From Microbulbifer marinus (GTDB lineage: Bacteria; Pseudomonadota; Gammaproteobacteria; Pseudomonadales; Cellvibrionaceae), in the NCBI RefSeq assembly GCF_900107725.1, contig NZ_FNQO01000004.1:1-64000 (forward strand): 64,000 nt of DNA, read 5' to 3'. This document shows positions 23,714 through 33,775 of this stretch, piece after piece (position 1 is the stretch's first letter; each line of letters starts with the position of its first letter). A program made the translations under genes and the position numbers. Below the pieces are notes generated by a model, which saw only the letters and a list, made by a program, of their open reading frames with translations, was not told the origin of the DNA and did not search any database.

Positions 23714-25546
23714 ATGGCTGTGATGACCGACAGTTTCCGAAAAAATTTCCTCTACCTGCTCGCAGCGCTGGCATTTGTGCTGACTGGCGGTGCCGCAGCG
23801 CAGTCGAACCAGCCACTTCTTCCCGCCCCGGGTGGCAGCGACAGTGTCCAATTCCTGCCGGTGGATGAGGCCTACCGGCAGGATTTCCTGTTCGATGCCC
23901 AGGGGGTCAGCGCGATATTCCAGATAGCCCCGGATTACTACCTGTACCGGGAAAAACTCGCGCTGTATCGGCTGGACGGCGAAGAAAAGACGCCGCTGCC
24001 GCTGACTCTTCCGGATGGAGAGGTCATCTGGGACGACTATTTCGAGAAGGAAACCGAGGTCTACCGCCTACAGCTGGAATTCCCGATCGACCTGGGGGAC
24101 AGCAGCGGTCCGGTGCGTGTGGAGATGCACTACCAGGGCTGCGCCGATGCCGGCCTCTGCTACCCACCGCAGGTGCGCCAGTTCACGCTGGACCCCACCA
24201 GCGGCAGCGTCACTCCCGCCGACTCAAGCGCACCCCCGGCGGCAACCGGTGCCAGGCGGACCGCTGCCGGCGGCAGCGCCGGCATGGCATTACCGCTGGC
24301 ACTGCTGCTCGCATTCGCCGGCGGCCTGCTGCTAAACCTGATGCCCTGCGTATTCCCGGTGCTGTCGATCAAGTTACTGGCCGTCAGCCAGGCGGCCAAG
24401 CACGCCAACCAGCGCCATCACCACGGCTGGGCCTACAGCGCCGGCGTGGTGCTGAGCTTCGTGCTGATCGCGGCCCTGATGCTGGCGCTGCGCGCCGGCG
24501 GTGAAGCGGTTGGCTGGGGCTTCCAGCTACAGTCGCCGTGGCTGGTGGCAGCGCTGGCCTACCTGTTTTTTACCATGGGGCTCAGCCTCTCCGGCGTGAC
24601 GGAATTTGGCGGCAGCCTGATGGGCGTCGGCAGCAGTCTCAGCGCCCAGCGCGGGCTGCGCGGCTCTTTCGCCACCGGTGCCCTGGCCACACTGGTCGCC
24701 AGCCCTTGCACTGCGCCAATGATGGGCTCGGCACTGGGCTTCGCGGTGACCCAGCCCGCGGCCGTCGCCCTAACGGTGTTCGCGGCGCTCGGCGCGGGTA
24801 TGGCGGCCCCCTTCCTGCTACTGACCTATATTCCACGGCTGACCGAGAAATTGCCGCGCCCGGGCCCGTGGATGGACCGGTTCAAGCAACTGCTGGCTTT
24901 CCCGATGTACCTGACCGCCATATGGCTGCTGTGGGTGCTCGGCCGCCAAAGCGGCAGTGACGGTGTGGCACTGGTGCTGGCCGGCGCCGTGGCGATCGCC
25001 TTCGCGCTGTGGCTCTGGCCGCGGCCACTCGAGTCGCAGAATAAGTGGCACTGGGGTAAAGGAGCGACCGCACTGCTGGCACTGGCGTTCGCGCTACTGC
25101 TGCTGCCGCGCCTGACCACGGTGCAACAGCCGACCACGATCGCCGGAGGCAGCTACTGGCAACCCTATTCCGCCGATCGGCTAAGCGCCGCGCGCAGCGA
25201 AGGACGGCCGGTGCTGGCGAACATGACCGCGGCCTGGTGTATTACCTGCCTGGCGAATGAAAAGGTGGTGCTGTCCAGCGACGAGGTCAGCGAGGCGGTA
25301 CAACAGCTCGGCGTGGTCGCACTGAAGGGTGACTGGACCAATCAGGACCCGCAGATCAGTGCGCTGCTGGCCAAGTACGGCCGCACCAGCGTTCCTCTCT
25401 ATCTACTCTACCCGGCCGGTGGTGGCGAGGCGAAAATCCTGCCGCAGATACTGACCCGCGAGGGGCTGTTGGCGGCGCTCAATGCCGCGGCGCAGAGCCA
25501 GCTCAGCGCCTCGGAAGCCGAAAGTGACGACAAACTGCCTTTGTAG
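23714..25546 (+). CDS. dsbD: thiol:disulfide interchange protein DsbD
   Basis: Moves reducing power from cytoplasmic thioredoxin across the inner membrane to the periplasm. All three domains are present in 610 residues: signal peptide (to about 28), nDsbD with the C-X5-C pair in YQGCADAGLCYPP, the eight-helix membrane domain with cysteines in NLMPCVFPVLSIK and ASPCTAPMMG, and a thioredoxin-like C-terminus with TAAWCITCLANEK. The CITC active site differs mildly from the usual CVAC. It is divergent from the lipoprotein/copper chaperone pair; the three products could cooperate in cytochrome c or oxidase maturation. Confidence 0.95.
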   Translation: MAVMTDSFRKNFLYLLAALAFVLTGGAAAQSNQPLLPAPGGSDSVQFLPVDEAYRQDFLFDAQGVSAIFQIAPDYYLYREKLALYRLDGEEKTPLPLTLPDGEVIWDDYFEKETEVYRLQLEFPIDLGDSSGPVRVEMHYQGCADAGLCYPPQVRQFTLDPTSGSVTPADSSAPPAATGARRTAAGGSAGMALPLALLLAFAGGLLLNLMPCVFPVLSIKLLAVSQAAKHANQRHHHGWAYSAGVVLSFVLIAALMLALRAGGEAVGWGFQLQSPWLVAALAYLFFTMGLSLSGVTEFGGSLMGVGSSLSAQRGLRGSFATGALATLVASPCTAPMMGSALGFAVTQPAAVALTVFAALGAGMAAPFLLLTYIPRLTEKLPRPGPWMDRFKQLLAFPMYLTAIWLLWVLGRQSGSDGVALVLAGAVAIAFALWLWPRPLESQNKWHWGKGATALLALAFALLLLPRLTTVQQPTTIAGGSYWQPYSADRLSAARSEGRPVLANMTAAWCITCLANEKVVLSSDEVSEAVQQLGVVALKGDWTNQDPQISALLAKYGRTSVPLYLLYPAGGGEAKILPQILTREGLLAALNAAAQSQLSASEAESDDKLPL

Positions 25547-25784
25547 CCATTCAAGCGGGCAAAAAAGCCAGCGCCAGGATAATTTTGCGCTAAATGTCAC
25601 GGAAAATTCGCCGAACTGCGGCTAACTTCAATAAACCGTGTCGCAGGCATGGACAGGGAGTCACTTTTGCGGCACACTCGCCCCGGCACTCGGGCAATCC
25701 GGCCAAAAAATCGAGTTTGCCCGCAAGATAGCTGCCAATCACCCGTTTTTGTGACCGTTTTGCGCTTTTTCTTCAGAGCAAGCT

Positions 25785-26240
25785 ATGGCTAGACTTCTTC
25801 TGCTGCACGGCCCCAATCTCAACCTGCTCGGCACCCGTGAGCCGCATATCTATGGCGCCACCACGCTGGCGCAGATTGATGCGGCGGCGCGCGCCCAGTG
25901 CGAGGCGGCCGGCCACCAGCTGGACACTCTGCAGAGCAACAGCGAAGCGGAACTGATCGGGCGCATACAGGCGGCGGCCGGCGAAGGCGTGGAGTTTATC
26001 GTGATCAATCCCGCCGCCTTCACCCATACCAGTGTGGCATTGCGGGATGCCCTGGCAGCTGTGGCTATTCCTTTTATTGAGCTGCATCTGTCCAATCCCC
26101 ACGCCCGGGAAGAGTTCCGCCGCCATTCCTATTTTTCCGACCTGGCTCGGGGTGTCGTGTGCGGCTTCGGCGCACAAAGTTACACCCTGGCCCTGCAGGC
26201 AGCCATACACCAACTGAGTGTGGCGCCAGCCAATAAATAA
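25785..26240 (+). CDS. aroQ: type II 3-dehydroquinate dehydratase
   Basis: Third shikimate step, dehydrating 3-dehydroquinate. The 151-residue protein starts with the diagnostic [16 protein letters not shown] (the flexible loop with catalytic Arg, and Tyr of HIYG), followed by [28 protein letters not shown] with the active-site His, and [15 protein letters not shown]. It is the first gene of the aroQ-accB-accC cluster common to gammaproteobacteria; accB begins 35 bp downstream. Confidence 0.97.
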   Translation: MARLLLLHGPNLNLLGTREPHIYGATTLAQIDAAARAQCEAAGHQLDTLQSNSEAELIGRIQAAAGEGVEFIVINPAAFTHTSVALRDALAAVAIPFIELHLSNPHAREEFRRHSYFSDLARGVVCGFGAQSYTLALQAAIHQLSVAPANK

Positions 26241-26275
26241 CCCAGAACTGCACAAGACACTGAGAGTGAAGAACT

Positions 26276-26740
26276 ATGGATATCCGCAAGATTAAGAAAC
26301 TGATTGAGCTGCTCGAAGAATCGGATATCGGCGAGCTGGAGATCAAGGAAGGCGAAGAGTCCGTGCGCATCAGCCGCGGCGTCAGCAGCGCCCCGCAGGC
26401 CGCAGCAGCCCCGGTTTACGCAGCGCCAGCAGCCCCGGCGGCCGCCGCCCCCGCCCCTGCAGCTGCACCAGCTATCGAGGAGAAGGAAGCGGTACCCGCG
26501 CTGACCGGCCACCCGGTGAAGTCACCGATGGTGGGCACCTACTACGCGGCACCCAGCCCCGGCGCCGAGCCGTTTGTTAAGGTCGGCCAACAGGTGAAAG
26601 TAGGCGACGTGGTCTGCATCATCGAGGCGATGAAGATGATGAACCAGATCGAAGCCGACAAGGCCGGCACCATCGAATCCATCCTGGTGGAAGACGGCCA
26701 GCCGGTAGAGTTTGACCAGCCGCTCGTGACCATCGTCTGA
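26276..26740 (+). CDS. accB: biotin carboxyl carrier protein of acetyl-CoA carboxylase
   Basis: Carries carboxybiotin between the biotin carboxylase and carboxyltransferase in the first step of fatty acid synthesis. 154 residues: a short N-terminal dimerisation region ([22 protein letters not shown]), a flexible Ala/Pro linker (about 45-75) and the C-terminal biotinyl domain with the thumb and the target lysine in EAMKMMN (about residue 120). It is 15 bp upstream of accC. Confidence 0.97.
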   Translation: MDIRKIKKLIELLEESDIGELEIKEGEESVRISRGVSSAPQAAAAPVYAAPAAPAAAAPAPAAAPAIEEKEAVPALTGHPVKSPMVGTYYAAPSPGAEPFVKVGQQVKVGDVVCIIEAMKMMNQIEADKAGTIESILVEDGQPVEFDQPLVTIV

Positions 26741-26755
26741 GCGGGGTGAGCAAGT

Positions 26756-28096
26756 ATGTTTGACAAAATTCTGATCGCCAACCGCGGCGAAATCGCGCTG
26801 CGGATACTGCGCGCCTGTAAGGAGATGGGTATCGGCACCGTGGCCGTGCACTCCCAGATAGATCGCGACCTGAAGCACGTGCGCCTCGCAGACGAATCCG
26901 TGTGCATTGGCCCCAACCCCTCGCCGCAGAGCTACCTGAATGTCCCGGCGATCGTCTCGGCGATGGAAATCACCGACGCCGTAGCGGTACACCCGGGCTA
27001 CGGCTTCCTGGCGGAAAACGCTGACTTCGCCGAGCAGGTGCAGAAGAGCGGCTTCACATTTATTGGCCCGGATCCCGATGTAATCCGCCTGATGGGCGAC
27101 AAGGTGTCCGCCATTGCCGCGATGAAAAAGGCCGGCGTACCGACGGTTCCCGGCTCCGACGGTCCGCTGCCGGAAAACGGCGAGCGCTGCCACGAGATCG
27201 CACGCAAGATCGGCTACCCCGTCATCATCAAGGCGGCGGCCGGCGGCGGTGGCCGCGGCATGCGCGTGGTACACACCGAGGCTGCACTGCTGAACGCCAT
27301 CTCGGTGACCAAGTCCGAGGCTCAGGCGGCCTTTGGCGACGGCACCGTGTATATGGAGAAGTTCCTGCAGAACCCGCGCCACGTGGAAATCCAGGTCATG
27401 TCCGACGGCCAGGGCAACGCCATCCATCTCGGCGACCGCGACTGCTCGCTGCAGCGCCGCCACCAGAAGGTACTGGAAGAGGCACCGGCACCGGGCATCC
27501 CCGATGAGGTGCGCCAGGCGGTGTACGAATCCTGCGTACAGGCCTGTATCGATATCGGCTATCGCGGCGCGGGCACTTTCGAGTTCCTGTACGAGGACGA
27601 GCGCTTCTACTTCATCGAGATGAACACCCGCATCCAGGTGGAGCACCCGGTCACCGAGATGGTTACCGGCGTCGACCTGATCAAGGAGCAGATTCGCGTC
27701 TGCGCCGGCGAAAAGCTGTCCCTGAAACAGGAAGACATCGTCATTCGCGGGCACGCCTTCGAGTGTCGTATCAATGCGGAAGATCCGAAGACCTTCTTCC
27801 CCTGCCCAGGCAAGGTGAACAATTTCCACATTCCCGGCGGACTGGGCGTGCGCGTCGATTCGCACCTCTACTCCGGCTATACGGTACCTGCCAACTACGA
27901 TTCGATGATCGCCAAGGTCATCACCCATGCGGAAGACCGCACGGCAGCCCTGGCGCGCATGCGCGTGGCCCTGTCGGAACTGATCGTGGACGGCATCAAG
28001 ACCAATATCCCGTTGCAGGAAGAGCTGGTGCGCGACAGCGCATTCGCCGAGGGCGGTGTGAATATTCACTACCTCGAGAAGAAGCTCGGACTCTGA
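26756..28096 (+). CDS. accC: biotin carboxylase subunit of acetyl-CoA carboxylase
   Basis: ATP-grasp enzyme that carboxylates biotin on AccB. The 446-residue protein has the N-terminal [17 protein letters not shown] motif, the glycine-rich ATP lid [12 protein letters not shown] (about 159-170), the catalytic [14 protein letters not shown] (about 287-300) and the C-terminal domain ending YLEKKLGL. No deviation is apparent. A hairpin follows within 12 bp of the stop, separating it from prmA. Confidence 0.98.
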   Translation: MFDKILIANRGEIALRILRACKEMGIGTVAVHSQIDRDLKHVRLADESVCIGPNPSPQSYLNVPAIVSAMEITDAVAVHPGYGFLAENADFAEQVQKSGFTFIGPDPDVIRLMGDKVSAIAAMKKAGVPTVPGSDGPLPENGERCHEIARKIGYPVIIKAAAGGGGRGMRVVHTEAALLNAISVTKSEAQAAFGDGTVYMEKFLQNPRHVEIQVMSDGQGNAIHLGDRDCSLQRRHQKVLEEAPAPGIPDEVRQAVYESCVQACIDIGYRGAGTFEFLYEDERFYFIEMNTRIQVEHPVTEMVTGVDLIKEQIRVCAGEKLSLKQEDIVIRGHAFECRINAEDPKTFFPCPGKVNNFHIPGGLGVRVDSHLYSGYTVPANYDSMIAKVITHAEDRTAALARMRVALSELIVDGIKTNIPLQEELVRDSAFAEGGVNIHYLEKKLGL

Positions 28097-28107
28097 TCCC
28101 GGCTGAC

Positions 28108-28146
28108 GGGGTGTCCCGTAGCGCCATTGCGGCGGCGGGACACTCC
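28108..28146 (+). terminator. hairpin between accC and prmA
   Basis: An 11-bp stem (28108-28118 with 28136-28146, one G-U pair) with a 17-nt loop starts 11 bp past the accC stop. There is no U-run, so it may terminate partially or protect the acc mRNA. Confidence 0.45.
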
Positions 28147-28218
28147 CGCTGCTCCCGGCACTGCCGACACCCCGCCCCTACAATCAATCCACCCCATCCA
28201 TCAGCGACCACCATCACT

Positions 28219-29100
28219 ATGCCCTGGCTACAACTCCGCGTAGATACCAACCGCGAGCAGGCGGAAAGGATCGAACAGGCACTGCTGTTCGCCGGCGCCG
28301 TGTCTGTCACCCTGCAGGACAATGCGGACCAGCCGATCCTCGAACCGGGCCTCGGCGAGGTCCCGCTGTGGGATCAGACGCGGGTCACCGGGCTCTTCGA
28401 CGCCGAAGTGGACACCGCTGTAACTGAGGCCAAGGCGGCCTCCTATCTGTGCGAACTGCTCCCCAATGCCCGCTGGGAACAACTGGAGGACAAGGACTGG
28501 GAGCGCGAGTGGATGTCGCACTACCAGCCGATCCAGTGCGGCGACAATCTCTGGATCTGCCCCAGCTGGTGCGAGCCGCCACAACCGCAGGCGGTGAACC
28601 TGCTGCTGGACCCGGGCCTCGCCTTCGGCACCGGCACCCACCCCACCACCTTCCTGTGCCTGCAGTGGCTGGCGGGGGAATCGCTGGCCGGCAAGAGTGT
28701 CATCGATTTCGGCTGCGGCTCCGGCATCCTCGGCATCGGCGCGCTGCTGCTCGGTGCCGCGCGCGCCACCGGCACCGATATCGACCCCCAGGCCCTGATC
28801 GCAAGCCGCGATAACGCCGCCCGCAACGGCATCGACCCCGAGCGCTTTCCGGTCTACCTGCCCGAAAAGATGCCGCGGGAGCCCGCGGATGTCATGCTGG
28901 CCAACATTCTCGCCGGCCCGCTGGTGACACTGGGACCGCAGCTGATCGAACTGACCAAGGTCGGCGGGCGCATCTGCCTGTCCGGCATACTCGCCTCCCA
29001 GGCCGAGCAGGTAAAAGCCGCCTATAGCCAGTGGGTCGATTTCGATGCCGACGGCCAGCGCGACGACTGGGTGCGCCTCGCCGGCACCCGCAACCACTGA
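28219..29100 (+). CDS. prmA: ribosomal protein L11 methyltransferase
   Basis: SAM-dependent trimethylation of ribosomal protein L11. The ATG at 28219 starts the family sequence MPWLQLRVDTNREQAE and gives 293 residues; the frame is open upstream but that part overlaps accC. The N-terminal substrate-binding domain (about 1-60) is followed by the AFGTGTHPTT linker loop, the SAM motif VIDFGCGSGILGIGAL (about 158-173), TDIDPQA and the catalytic-site NILAGPL. Position directly after accC is widely conserved. Confidence 0.96.
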   Translation: MPWLQLRVDTNREQAERIEQALLFAGAVSVTLQDNADQPILEPGLGEVPLWDQTRVTGLFDAEVDTAVTEAKAASYLCELLPNARWEQLEDKDWEREWMSHYQPIQCGDNLWICPSWCEPPQPQAVNLLLDPGLAFGTGTHPTTFLCLQWLAGESLAGKSVIDFGCGSGILGIGALLLGAARATGTDIDPQALIASRDNAARNGIDPERFPVYLPEKMPREPADVMLANILAGPLVTLGPQLIELTKVGGRICLSGILASQAEQVKAAYSQWVDFDADGQRDDWVRLAGTRNH

Positions 29101-29174
29101 TGTGACACCAGGCACTACGCGGCTGCCGGACAGGCTGATAGACTTGGCCGCCTGATAAAACTTTCCGAACAAGC

Positions 29175-30317
29175 ATGTCGCAACTGGTAACTCGCTGCCC
29201 CCATTGCAGCACCTCCTTTCACGTCAACGAACAGCAGCTGCGTGCGGCCCGCGGCGCCGTGCGCTGTGGCTCCTGCCTGCAGGTATTCCGCGCCGACGAA
29301 AATATCGTCTTTGCCGACAGCGATGCCGACGCAAGCAAGGATCTTGACGCGCTGCTCGAAGATGACGACTTCCTGATTCATGACGACATCGACCTGGAAG
29401 ACGACGAGCCGGCACCGCCCACCGTGCCCGCAGCGGCCGCCACTAACGCCGCCGACAGGGACACAGAAAAGAAAATGAAGGACGAGCCGCTGATCGGCGA
29501 GGCCTTCGGCGACACCGAGTGGCAGGATATAGCCTCCGCCGAAGCCGGGGACGCCGAAGACGAAGACGACGACGGCGCAACTCTCAAGCCCGACTGGCAG
29601 GAGGATCCCTGGGCCAACGACACCCCGGAACCACCACAACAGCGCGAACCCGCCTTTACTTCCCGCTACGACGATGCCTCCGCCGACGAGTTCAGCGAAC
29701 AACTGGAGCATATCCAGAGCCACACGACGGAGCCGCCGGCCACCGAGAAGCCGCCTTTCTCCGCCGACCCCGAGCGCGAGCGGCTGATCTCGGCGATCGA
29801 GCCCGCACCGCTCGAAGTCGCCTGGCGGCCGCGCCGCGACCGGCGTGTCCCGGGCTGGCTGTGGGGGCTGTCGGCACTGTTGCTGCTGGTAGCCATCGCC
29901 GCACAGCTGGCCTATTTCCGCTTCGACAGCCTGAGCAAGCAGCAGCCCTGGCGCGATCTCTACGGAAAAGCCTGCCCGGTGCTGGGCTGCGAGCTGCCGC
30001 CACTGGAGGACCTGCAGGCAATCCACACCTCTAACCTGATGGTGCGCAGCCACCCGCAGCTGGCCGGCGCACTGGTGGTGGACGCGGTACTGTTGAATAC
30101 CGCCCCCTACGCCCAGCCCTTCCCGAGCCTGCTGTTGAGTTTCAGCGACCTGAAGAACAAGCCGGTCGCCAGCCGACTGTTTGCGCCCCGCGACTACCTG
30201 CAGGGCGAGCTGGCCGGGCGCAGGCAGATGCCCAGTGGCAGCCCGGTGCATATTGCGATCGAGATTGTGGATCCGGGCAGCGAGGCGGTGAATTACGAAC
30301 TGCATATCGCGCGCTGA
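29175..30317 (+). CDS. zinc-ribbon DUF3426 membrane protein
   Basis: Unknown function. The N-terminal MJ0042-type zinc ribbon has CPHC and CGSC pairs (about residues 9-12 and 31-34). Then comes a long, acidic and probably disordered region rich in D and E (about 45-220), a single membrane helix (WLWGLSALLLLVAIAAQLAYF, about 237-257) and a DUF3426 beta domain (about 265-380) on the far side. The prmA-DUF3426-dusB-fis order is known from related gammaproteobacteria. The zinc-ribbon could sense redox or metal; nothing in the sequence shows it. Confidence 0.88.
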   Translation: MSQLVTRCPHCSTSFHVNEQQLRAARGAVRCGSCLQVFRADENIVFADSDADASKDLDALLEDDDFLIHDDIDLEDDEPAPPTVPAAAATNAADRDTEKKMKDEPLIGEAFGDTEWQDIASAEAGDAEDEDDDGATLKPDWQEDPWANDTPEPPQQREPAFTSRYDDASADEFSEQLEHIQSHTTEPPATEKPPFSADPERERLISAIEPAPLEVAWRPRRDRRVPGWLWGLSALLLLVAIAAQLAYFRFDSLSKQQPWRDLYGKACPVLGCELPPLEDLQAIHTSNLMVRSHPQLAGALVVDAVLLNTAPYAQPFPSLLLSFSDLKNKPVASRLFAPRDYLQGELAGRRQMPSGSPVHIAIEIVDPGSEAVNYELHIAR

Positions 30318-30443
30318 CGCGCACTCTTTGCGTGAAGTAGAGCAACAAGTTGGCGCAGAAAACTGCCAATATTGCGCAATCCGCAAACTAAACGCGCAGC
30401 GAGCAACCAATTTGCCCGCTTTTTCGCTTTTCCAATGTCGGGC

Positions 30444-30470
30444 CAGCCGCTATCATAGGCGGCTGTTTTT
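30444..30470 (+). terminator. terminator-like hairpin before dusB-fis
   Basis: A 7-bp stem (30444-30450 with 30459-30465) with an 8-nt loop is followed by five T residues (30466-30470). It lies about 125 bp after the DUF3426 stop. The loop sequence TATCAT also resembles a -10 hexamer, so the segment could instead contain the dusB-fis promoter. Confidence 0.5.
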
Positions 30471-30532
30471 CCTGGAGCCCAAGGCCGGTCCGCGAGGACC
30501 TGAGGGCTGTTCGACGCCCGAGTGGAGCTGCC

Positions 30533-31525
30533 GTGTCCATCGCCATTGGCCCCTACATTATCGACCAACCGGTAATTCTGGCGCCTATGGCTGGTGTTAC
30601 CGACCGACCCTTCCGCCAGCTGTGCCGAGAGCTCGGTGCCGGACTGGTGGTGTCGGAAATGGTGACCTCAGACACCCGGCTGTGGAACAGCCGCAAGTCG
30701 CGGTTACGCCTGGACCACGCGGGCGAGACCGCACCCATTTCGGTACAGATCGCCGGCGGTGACCCGGAGATGATGGCGGAAGCCGCGCGGGAAAATGTCC
30801 GTCGCGGCGCCCAGATTATCGACATCAATATGGGCTGTCCGGCGAAGAAGGTTTGCAAGAAAGCGGCGGGGTCGGCCCTGCTGCGAGACGAAAAACTGGT
30901 CGCGGATATTCTGGAAGCCGTGGTTCAGTCCGTCTCAGTACCAGTGACACTGAAAATCCGCACCGGCTGGTGCCCGGATTCTCGCAACGGCGTCGCTGTG
31001 GCCAGAATGGCCGAAGACATTGGTATCTCTGCGCTGGCAGTACACGGTCGCACCCGCGCGTGCGGCTACCACGGGCAGGCCGAATTCGATACCATTGCTG
31101 AAATTGTACGCGAGGTGAAAATTCCGGTTTTCGCCAATGGCGACATCACCAGTGCAGAGAGGGCCCGGGAGGTACTCGACTACACTGGCGCAGCTGCAGT
31201 CATGATTGGCCGTGCAGCACAGGGACGGCCATGGATTTTTCGGGAGATAGCCCATTACCTCGCCACCGGCGAGCGGCTTCCCGAACCCTCACTGGATGAA
31301 GTCAGGGAAATATTGCTCGCCCACCTGGGTGAATTGCACCGTTTCTACGGTGAATTGATGGGGGTCCGTATCGCCCGCAAGCATGTGGGGTGGTACCTGA
31401 AGACACTCGCGGGGAGCGAGTCCTTTCGCAAGACCTTTTTCCAATTGGATAGCGCAGAAGCACAACATGCCAGCGTTCACGAGTGGTTTGAACGCCGAAT
31501 AACGAGAGGGGCACAAGCGGCATGA
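30533..31525 (+). CDS. dusB: tRNA-dihydrouridine synthase B
   Basis: FMN-dependent reduction of uridine to dihydrouridine in tRNA. From the GTG at 30533 the 330-residue protein begins [22 protein letters not shown], as DusB proteins do. The catalytic cysteine lies in [19 protein letters not shown] (about residue 100), with VHGRTR and FANGDI of the flavin barrel. The stop overlaps the fis ATG (ATGA), preserving the dusB-fis operon of enterics and pseudomonads, so dusB translation delivers ribosomes to fis. Confidence 0.96.
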   Translation: MSIAIGPYIIDQPVILAPMAGVTDRPFRQLCRELGAGLVVSEMVTSDTRLWNSRKSRLRLDHAGETAPISVQIAGGDPEMMAEAARENVRRGAQIIDINMGCPAKKVCKKAAGSALLRDEKLVADILEAVVQSVSVPVTLKIRTGWCPDSRNGVAVARMAEDIGISALAVHGRTRACGYHGQAEFDTIAEIVREVKIPVFANGDITSAERAREVLDYTGAAAVMIGRAAQGRPWIFREIAHYLATGERLPEPSLDEVREILLAHLGELHRFYGELMGVRIARKHVGWYLKTLAGSESFRKTFFQLDSAEAQHASVHEWFERRITRGAQAA

Positions 31526-31830
31526 ATAACGAAGCACTGATTCCGGATACTGGCAGCGACGAAGTATCCACCGGGGGACAGACTCAACTGGCACAGCCGC
31601 AGCAGCAGTCTCTGCGCGACGCCGTTGAGCAAGCGATGGAAAACTACTTCCGTCACCTGGACGGCCAGATGGTCACCGATGTCTACGACATGGTGCTGTC
31701 AGAAATCGAAGCGCCGATGCTGGAAGTGGTCATGAAGTACACCCGCCATAACCAGACCCGTGCGGCGCAGCTGTTGGGCCTGAACCGCGGCACCCTGCGC
31801 AAGAAACTGAAGCGCTACGGGCTGCTGTAA
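31522..31830 (+). CDS. fis: nucleoid-associated regulator Fis
   Basis: DNA-bending protein that activates rRNA promoters and organises the nucleoid in fast growth. 102 residues: variable N-terminal arm, dimerisation helices ([16 protein letters not shown]) and the C-terminal helix-turn-helix [20 protein letters not shown] (about 78-97). The ATG overlaps the dusB stop by 4 bp. Fis is a plausible activator of the tandem rrn promoters at the left end of the window; I did not identify clear Fis sites there. Confidence 0.97.
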   Translation: MNNEALIPDTGSDEVSTGGQTQLAQPQQQSLRDAVEQAMENYFRHLDGQMVTDVYDMVLSEIEAPMLEVVMKYTRHNQTRAAQLLGLNRGTLRKKLKRYGLL

Positions 31831-31861
31831 GCACCGCGCTGTATCGGCGGCACAGACGACT

Positions 31862-31893
31862 CGAGGGGGGATGAGGCTACTCATCCCCCCTCG
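31862..31893 (+). terminator. strong hairpin downstream of fis
   Basis: A perfect 14-bp inverted repeat (31862-31875 with 31880-31893) with a 4-nt loop GCTA, very G/C-rich, starts 31 bp after the fis stop. No U-run follows, so it may work as a terminator with help or as a 3' end stabiliser. Confidence 0.6.
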
Positions 31894-32059
31894 CTATTTG
31901 CTGGCGGCGGGTTTCGCCGCTCCGAATCGAAGCCAACGCCACTGCGAAGCGGCTCCAGCACACCGGCCTCGATTCCCGGCCGCGGCCCTGCCCGCGGCCG
32001 CGGTCCCGCCAAGCCGGGGCTCAACTACCCTTTTCAGAAACTCAGATGGACCAAGTGCT

Positions 32060-33631
32060 ATGACTGACAAGGTTGCGATTCGCCGCGCGCTGATCAGCGT
32101 ATCGGACAAAAGCGGAATCGTGGAATTCGCCCAACAGCTCTCCGCGATGGGCGTGGAAATCCTCTCCACCGGCGGTACTCACCGCCAGCTGAAAGAAGCC
32201 GGTATCCCGGTCGTGGAAGTCTCCGACTACACCGGCTTCCCGGAGATGATGGATGGGCGCGTAAAGACCCTGCACCCGAAAGTACACGGCGGCATCCTCG
32301 GCCGCCGCGGCACCGACGACAGCGTCATGTCAGAGCACGGCATCTCCCCGATCGATATGGTGGTGGTGAATCTCTACCCCTTCGCCCAGACCGTGGCCAA
32401 ACCGGACTGCACCCTCGCCGACGCGATCGAGAACATCGATATCGGCGGCCCGACCATGGTGCGCGCCGCGGCCAAGAACCACAAAGATGTCGCTATCGTC
32501 GTGAACGCCAGCGACTACGACGGCATCGTCGACGAAATGCAGGCCAATGACGGCGCCCTGAGCCAGGCCAGCCGCTTCGACCTGGCGGTGAAGGCCTTCG
32601 AGCACACGGCCGGCTACGACGGCGCCATCGCCAACTACCTGGGCAGGATCAAGGATGGCGAGAAGCAGCAGTTCCCGCGCACCTTCAATAGCCAGTTCAT
32701 CAAGAAGCTGGACCTGCGCTATGGCGAAAACCCGCATCAGAAGAGCGCCTTCTTCGTCGAAGCCGAACCGGCGGAAGCCAGCATCGCCACCGCCGAGCAG
32801 CTGCAGGGCAAGGAGCTGTCCTACAACAATATCGCCGATACCGATGCGGCACTGGAGTGCGTGAAGGCTTTCGACGAGCCGGCCTGCGTGATCGTCAAGC
32901 ACGCCAACCCCTGTGGCGTGGCCATCGCCGCAGATATCGGCAAGGCCTACGACCTGGCCTTTGCCACCGACACCGAATCCGCGTTTGGCGGCATTATCGC
33001 CTTCAACCGCGAGCTGGACGGTGCCACGGCGAAAGCCATCGTCGAGCGCCAGTTCGTCGAGGTGATTATCGCGCCCTCGGTATCCGAGGAAGCGAAAGCC
33101 GCAGTCGCCGAGAAGAAGAATGTGCGTCTGCTAATCTGCGGCCAGTGGAGCGCGGAACGCGTAGCGGCGCTGGATTACAAGCGCGTCAACGGCGGCCTGC
33201 TGGTACAGGACCGCGACGACGGCGTCATCACCGAATCCGACCTGAAGGTGGTGACCAAGCGCCAGCCCAGTGCAGAGGAAATCCGCGACTTGCTGTTCAC
33301 CTGGAAGGTGGCCAAGTTCGTCAAATCCAATGCCATCGTCTACGGCAACGACGGCCGCACCATCGGTGTCGGTGCCGGCCAGATGAGCCGGGTCAATTCG
33401 GCACGTATCGCGGCGATCAAGGCGGAGCACGCCGGCCTGGAAGTCAAAGGCTCGGTAATGGCCTCCGACGCCTTCTTCCCGTTCCGCGACGGCATCGACA
33501 ATGCGGCCAAAGTGGGCATCCGCGCAGTCATCCAGCCGGGCGGCTCCATGCGCGACGAGGAAGTCATTGCCGCGGCCGACGAGCACGATATGGCAATGGT
33601 CTTCACCGGCATGCGCCATTTCCGTCATTAA
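32060..33631 (+). CDS. purH: bifunctional AICAR formyltransferase/IMP cyclohydrolase
   Basis: Last two steps of IMP synthesis. The ATG at 32060 gives 523 residues beginning with the MGS-like IMP cyclohydrolase domain ([45 protein letters not shown]) and continuing with the AICAR formyltransferase domain ([29 protein letters not shown]) and the terminal [10 protein letters not shown] longer in-frame stretch upstream has no family resemblance. An intrinsic terminator follows, and purD starts 144 bp after the stop with its own likely promoter. Confidence 0.97.
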   Translation: MTDKVAIRRALISVSDKSGIVEFAQQLSAMGVEILSTGGTHRQLKEAGIPVVEVSDYTGFPEMMDGRVKTLHPKVHGGILGRRGTDDSVMSEHGISPIDMVVVNLYPFAQTVAKPDCTLADAIENIDIGGPTMVRAAAKNHKDVAIVVNASDYDGIVDEMQANDGALSQASRFDLAVKAFEHTAGYDGAIANYLGRIKDGEKQQFPRTFNSQFIKKLDLRYGENPHQKSAFFVEAEPAEASIATAEQLQGKELSYNNIADTDAALECVKAFDEPACVIVKHANPCGVAIAADIGKAYDLAFATDTESAFGGIIAFNRELDGATAKAIVERQFVEVIIAPSVSEEAKAAVAEKKNVRLLICGQWSAERVAALDYKRVNGGLLVQDRDDGVITESDLKVVTKRQPSAEEIRDLLFTWKVAKFVKSNAIVYGNDGRTIGVGAGQMSRVNSARIAAIKAEHAGLEVKGSVMASDAFFPFRDGIDNAAKVGIRAVIQPGGSMRDEEVIAAADEHDMAMVFTGMRHFRH

Positions 33632-33662
33632 GCGGCACTACCGATAGCCGATTTTCAGGCAC

Positions 33663-33692
33663 AAGCCGGCACTCAATGGGCCGGCTTTTTCT
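33663..33692 (+). terminator. intrinsic terminator of purH
   Basis: Stem AAGCCGGC/GCCGGCTT (33663-33670 with 33680-33687), 9-nt loop, then a T-rich tail to 33692. It lies 31 bp after the purH stop. Confidence 0.85.
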
Positions 33693-33775
33693 TGTCCGTC
33701 ACAATTCCGGGCTAAAATAGCCCATCTCAATCCGTACCCAATGGACTACACCGGCCGACTCAGGGGGAATTAACA

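Noticed and set aside
31871-32059. 63-codon N-terminal extension of purH
   Set aside because: It overlaps the fis hairpin, is rich in A, P and R and lacks family sequence; the ATG at 32060 matches PurH N-termini.
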